Assembly (NCBI GenBank): GCA_027294925.1
Contig: JAPULM010000546.1
Coordinates: forward strand, 1-7,814
Direction: 5' to 3'
Origin: a bacterium
Lineage (GTDB): Bacteria > Tectomicrobia > Entotheonellia > Entotheonellales > Entotheonellaceae
Length of the DNA: 7,814 nt
Shown: in pieces, positions 6,396 through 7,814 of the stretch
How the letters are laid out: every line of letters starts with the position of its first letter
Numbering within the stretch: the stretch's first letter is position 1
Notes under the pieces: generated by a model
What the model was told of the DNA's origin: nothing
The model's database searches: none
Seen by the model: the letters and a program-made list of their open reading frames with translations, nothing else
Translations under genes and position numbers: made by a program

Positions 6396-7668
6396 CAGCC
6401 AAAAATTTGATGTCGCAGTTATCGGCGGTGGTCCGGCAGGATCGACCGTCGCCACCTTGTTGTCACAAAGCGGCTTAGATGTCGCCGTGTTTGAACGCGA
6501 ATGCTTTCCGCGCTTTCGTGTCGGAGAATCACTTTTACCAGCTAACCTGCCAATCTTTGATCGGCTTGGCTGTCACGAGACTCTCCAGCAAGCAGGTTTC
6601 ATGGTCAAGCCAGGCGCAACGTTCTACGACGAATATGAAGGGAGAGGACGCCGCACCATTACCTTCTCAGATATTCCCTTGCAGCCAGCTTTCGCCTACA
6701 ATGTTGTGCGGGCTCAATTCGACACCTTATTGTTGCAGCATGCAAGTCGTGCGGGAGCTACCGTTTACCCTCAGCACGTGGTTGAAAAAACGGACGTCCA
6801 TCCGCATCACGTCACCGTCCATATTCGCAACCCACACGGGACGCAAGACAGCGTGCAGGCCAAGCTAGTGGTGGACGCCAGTGGACGGGCAACCTTCCTG
6901 GGCGGGCGTTTCGGAACCCGAAAGCCCCTTCCCAACCTCGGGAAAGTGGCCCTCTTCGCCCATTTCAAACACACACGCCGCGATCCCGCCATCCCTGCCG
7001 GTAATATCCGTATTTATCTGGTGGAAAACGGTTGGTTGTGGTGGATACCCTTTGCTGACGGAACCGATAGCATTGGCTGTGTGCTCCACGCCAGAGCAGC
7101 CAAGCAACGGGAAGGGTCAATTGACGCATTATTCGAAACGACCTTGGCGGCAACGCCCAGTTTGGCGCAAGGCCTACAGGGCGCACAACGCCTGACATCG
7201 GTCCACAGCGCAGCCAACTTTTCGTATCGTATCTCCCCTGTCGCAATTGACCGCATGGTCGCGATTGGCGACGCTGCCGGCTTTGTGGACCCGGTTTTTT
7301 CCACTGGCGTCTTTATTGCTATGCATTCCGCCGAACTGGCGGCCGTAGCAATTCAGCAAGCCTTTCAACAGCAAGACTTCAGTGCCCGACGCTTTCGACG
7401 CTATGAAATACAATTACGCCGCGGGCTTGCCCCGTTTCTAGCCTTTATCCAACGTTTCTACGAGCCAGCTTTTCTCGACCTCTTGTTCTCGCCACGCCCC
7501 CCCTGGCGTCTGTATCAAACCGTCCTCTGGGTGCTTAGTGGTGCGGTCTTTGACAGCCAGCCCCTATGGCTACGTACCAACCTGATGTTATTATTTCGTA
7601 GTGTTGCTGCCCGCAGGGCACTACGTTGGATCAGCGGACGGCCCAGCAAATCACGTCGTTCAGCATGA
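6385..7668 (+). CDS. FAD-dependent halogenase-like oxidoreductase
   Basis: A 427-residue flavoprotein of the flavin-dependent halogenase/monooxygenase superfamily. 'VIGGGPAGSTVA' (12-23) is the N-terminal FAD dinucleotide motif, 'RVGESLLP' (45-52) the following halogenase-type loop, 'VVDASGR' (162-168) a second conserved strand and 'IGDAAGFVDP' (294-303) the C-terminal FAD motif. Two halogenase signatures are present: 'WLWWIP' (217-222) fits WxWxIP, and 'FVDPVFSTG' (300-308) fits FxxPxxSxG. Lys75 in 'FMVKPGATF' lies where these enzymes keep the lysine that carries the hypohalous species. Halogenases use FADH2 from a separate reductase, which is not seen here. Aromatic head groups of xanthomonadins and flexirubins are halogenated, so an aryl-polyene substrate is plausible. 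ATG 6385 overlaps the glycosyltransferase end by 11 bases, with GGGA a suitable distance upstream. An FAD-dependent hydroxylase or double-bond reductase remains the main alternative. Confidence 0.8.
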   Translation: MPSSSQKFDVAVIGGGPAGSTVATLLSQSGLDVAVFERECFPRFRVGESLLPANLPIFDRLGCHETLQQAGFMVKPGATFYDEYEGRGRRTITFSDIPLQPAFAYNVVRAQFDTLLLQHASRAGATVYPQHVVEKTDVHPHHVTVHIRNPHGTQDSVQAKLVVDASGRATFLGGRFGTRKPLPNLGKVALFAHFKHTRRDPAIPAGNIRIYLVENGWLWWIPFADGTDSIGCVLHARAAKQREGSIDALFETTLAATPSLAQGLQGAQRLTSVHSAANFSYRISPVAIDRMVAIGDAAGFVDPVFSTGVFIAMHSAELAAVAIQQAFQQQDFSARRFRRYEIQLRRGLAPFLAFIQRFYEPAFLDLLFSPRPPWRLYQTVLWVLSGAVFDSQPLWLRTNLMLLFRSVAARRALRWISGRPSKSRRSA

Positions 7669-7711
7669 TGGTGAGCGGGACAAAACGGGTCTATCGTGAG
7701 CCACAACAATC

Positions 7712-7814
7712 ATGTCATATAAAATCATAATCGCCACTATCCTGCCGGCAGTCGGCATGATATATCCTGTCCTGGTCTATTTTGGCGTTAGGGTTGTCTC
7801 GCTCCGGACCATCG
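7712..7814 (+). CDS. N-terminus of a small membrane protein, COG4648-like (3' truncated by window)
   Basis: ATG 7712 opens a frame that runs to the window end, giving 34 residues. An in-frame TGA at 7697-7699 excludes an earlier start. The visible part is one hydrophobic segment, with 'ILPAVGMIYPVLVYFGVR' at about residues 10-27. A 'YPVLVYFG' style first helix is what I recall at the start of COG4648 predicted membrane proteins, which are regular members of aryl-polyene clusters and have no well-established function. GTGAG at 7696-7700 could serve as a weak ribosome binding site. It lies 43 bases after the FAD enzyme on the same strand, so it probably belongs to the same transcription unit. 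With so few residues, any small inner-membrane protein remains possible. Confidence 0.5.
   Translation, partial: MSYKIIIATILPAVGMIYPVLVYFGVRVVSLRTI

Noticed and set aside
7665..7730. 21-codon open frame starting in an ATGA overlap with the FAD enzyme stop
   Set aside because: It is very short, has no recognisable features and overlaps the next gene's start; more likely chance.

Overview
This window is part of a bacterial type II fatty-acid/polyketide-like gene cluster, all on the + strand. The best match is an aryl-polyene (APE/xanthomonadin-type) pigment or membrane-lipid cluster. The mid-50s G+C (judged by eye), the LpxL/HtrB-type acyltransferase and the gene families suggest a Gram-negative proteobacterium, probably gamma, beta or acidithiobacillia-like. 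I cannot name the genus. Both ends of the window cut through genes.

Layout: (1) 1-435, the C-terminal part of an LpxL-like lipid acyltransferase. (2) 401-1618, a full ketosynthase (KS-A) with an intact Cys-His-His set. (3) 1615-2532, a short KS-fold protein that lacks all three catalytic residues (chain-length-factor-like, CLF-A). (4) 2551-2823, an acyl carrier protein. (5) 2820-4043, a second full ketosynthase (KS-B). (6) 4044-4185, the only sizeable gap, which holds a candidate sigma70 promoter. (7) 4186-5469, a full-length KS-fold protein again lacking the catalytic triad (CLF-B). (8) 5466-6395, a family 2 glycosyltransferase with a C-terminal membrane segment. (9) 6385-7668, an FAD enzyme carrying both flavin-dependent-halogenase signatures. 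(10) 7712-end, the start of a small membrane protein resembling the COG4648 family of aryl-polyene clusters.

Proposed joint function: an acyl chain is held on the ACP and extended by KS activity. Two ketosynthases and two catalytically dead KS homologues suggest two KS:CLF-type heterodimers. The FAD enzyme may halogenate an aromatic head group, as in xanthomonadins and chlorinated flexirubins. The glycosyltransferase and LpxL-like acyltransferase would attach the polyene to a glycan or lipid anchor at the inner membrane. The ketoreductase, dehydratase, starter-unit ligase and exporter such a pathway needs are not in this window and would be expected next to it.

The genes are tightly packed, with ATGA overlaps at three junctions and longer overlaps at two more, so translational coupling in one or two transcripts is likely. 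I saw no RNA genes, mobile elements, CRISPR arrays or long repeats.
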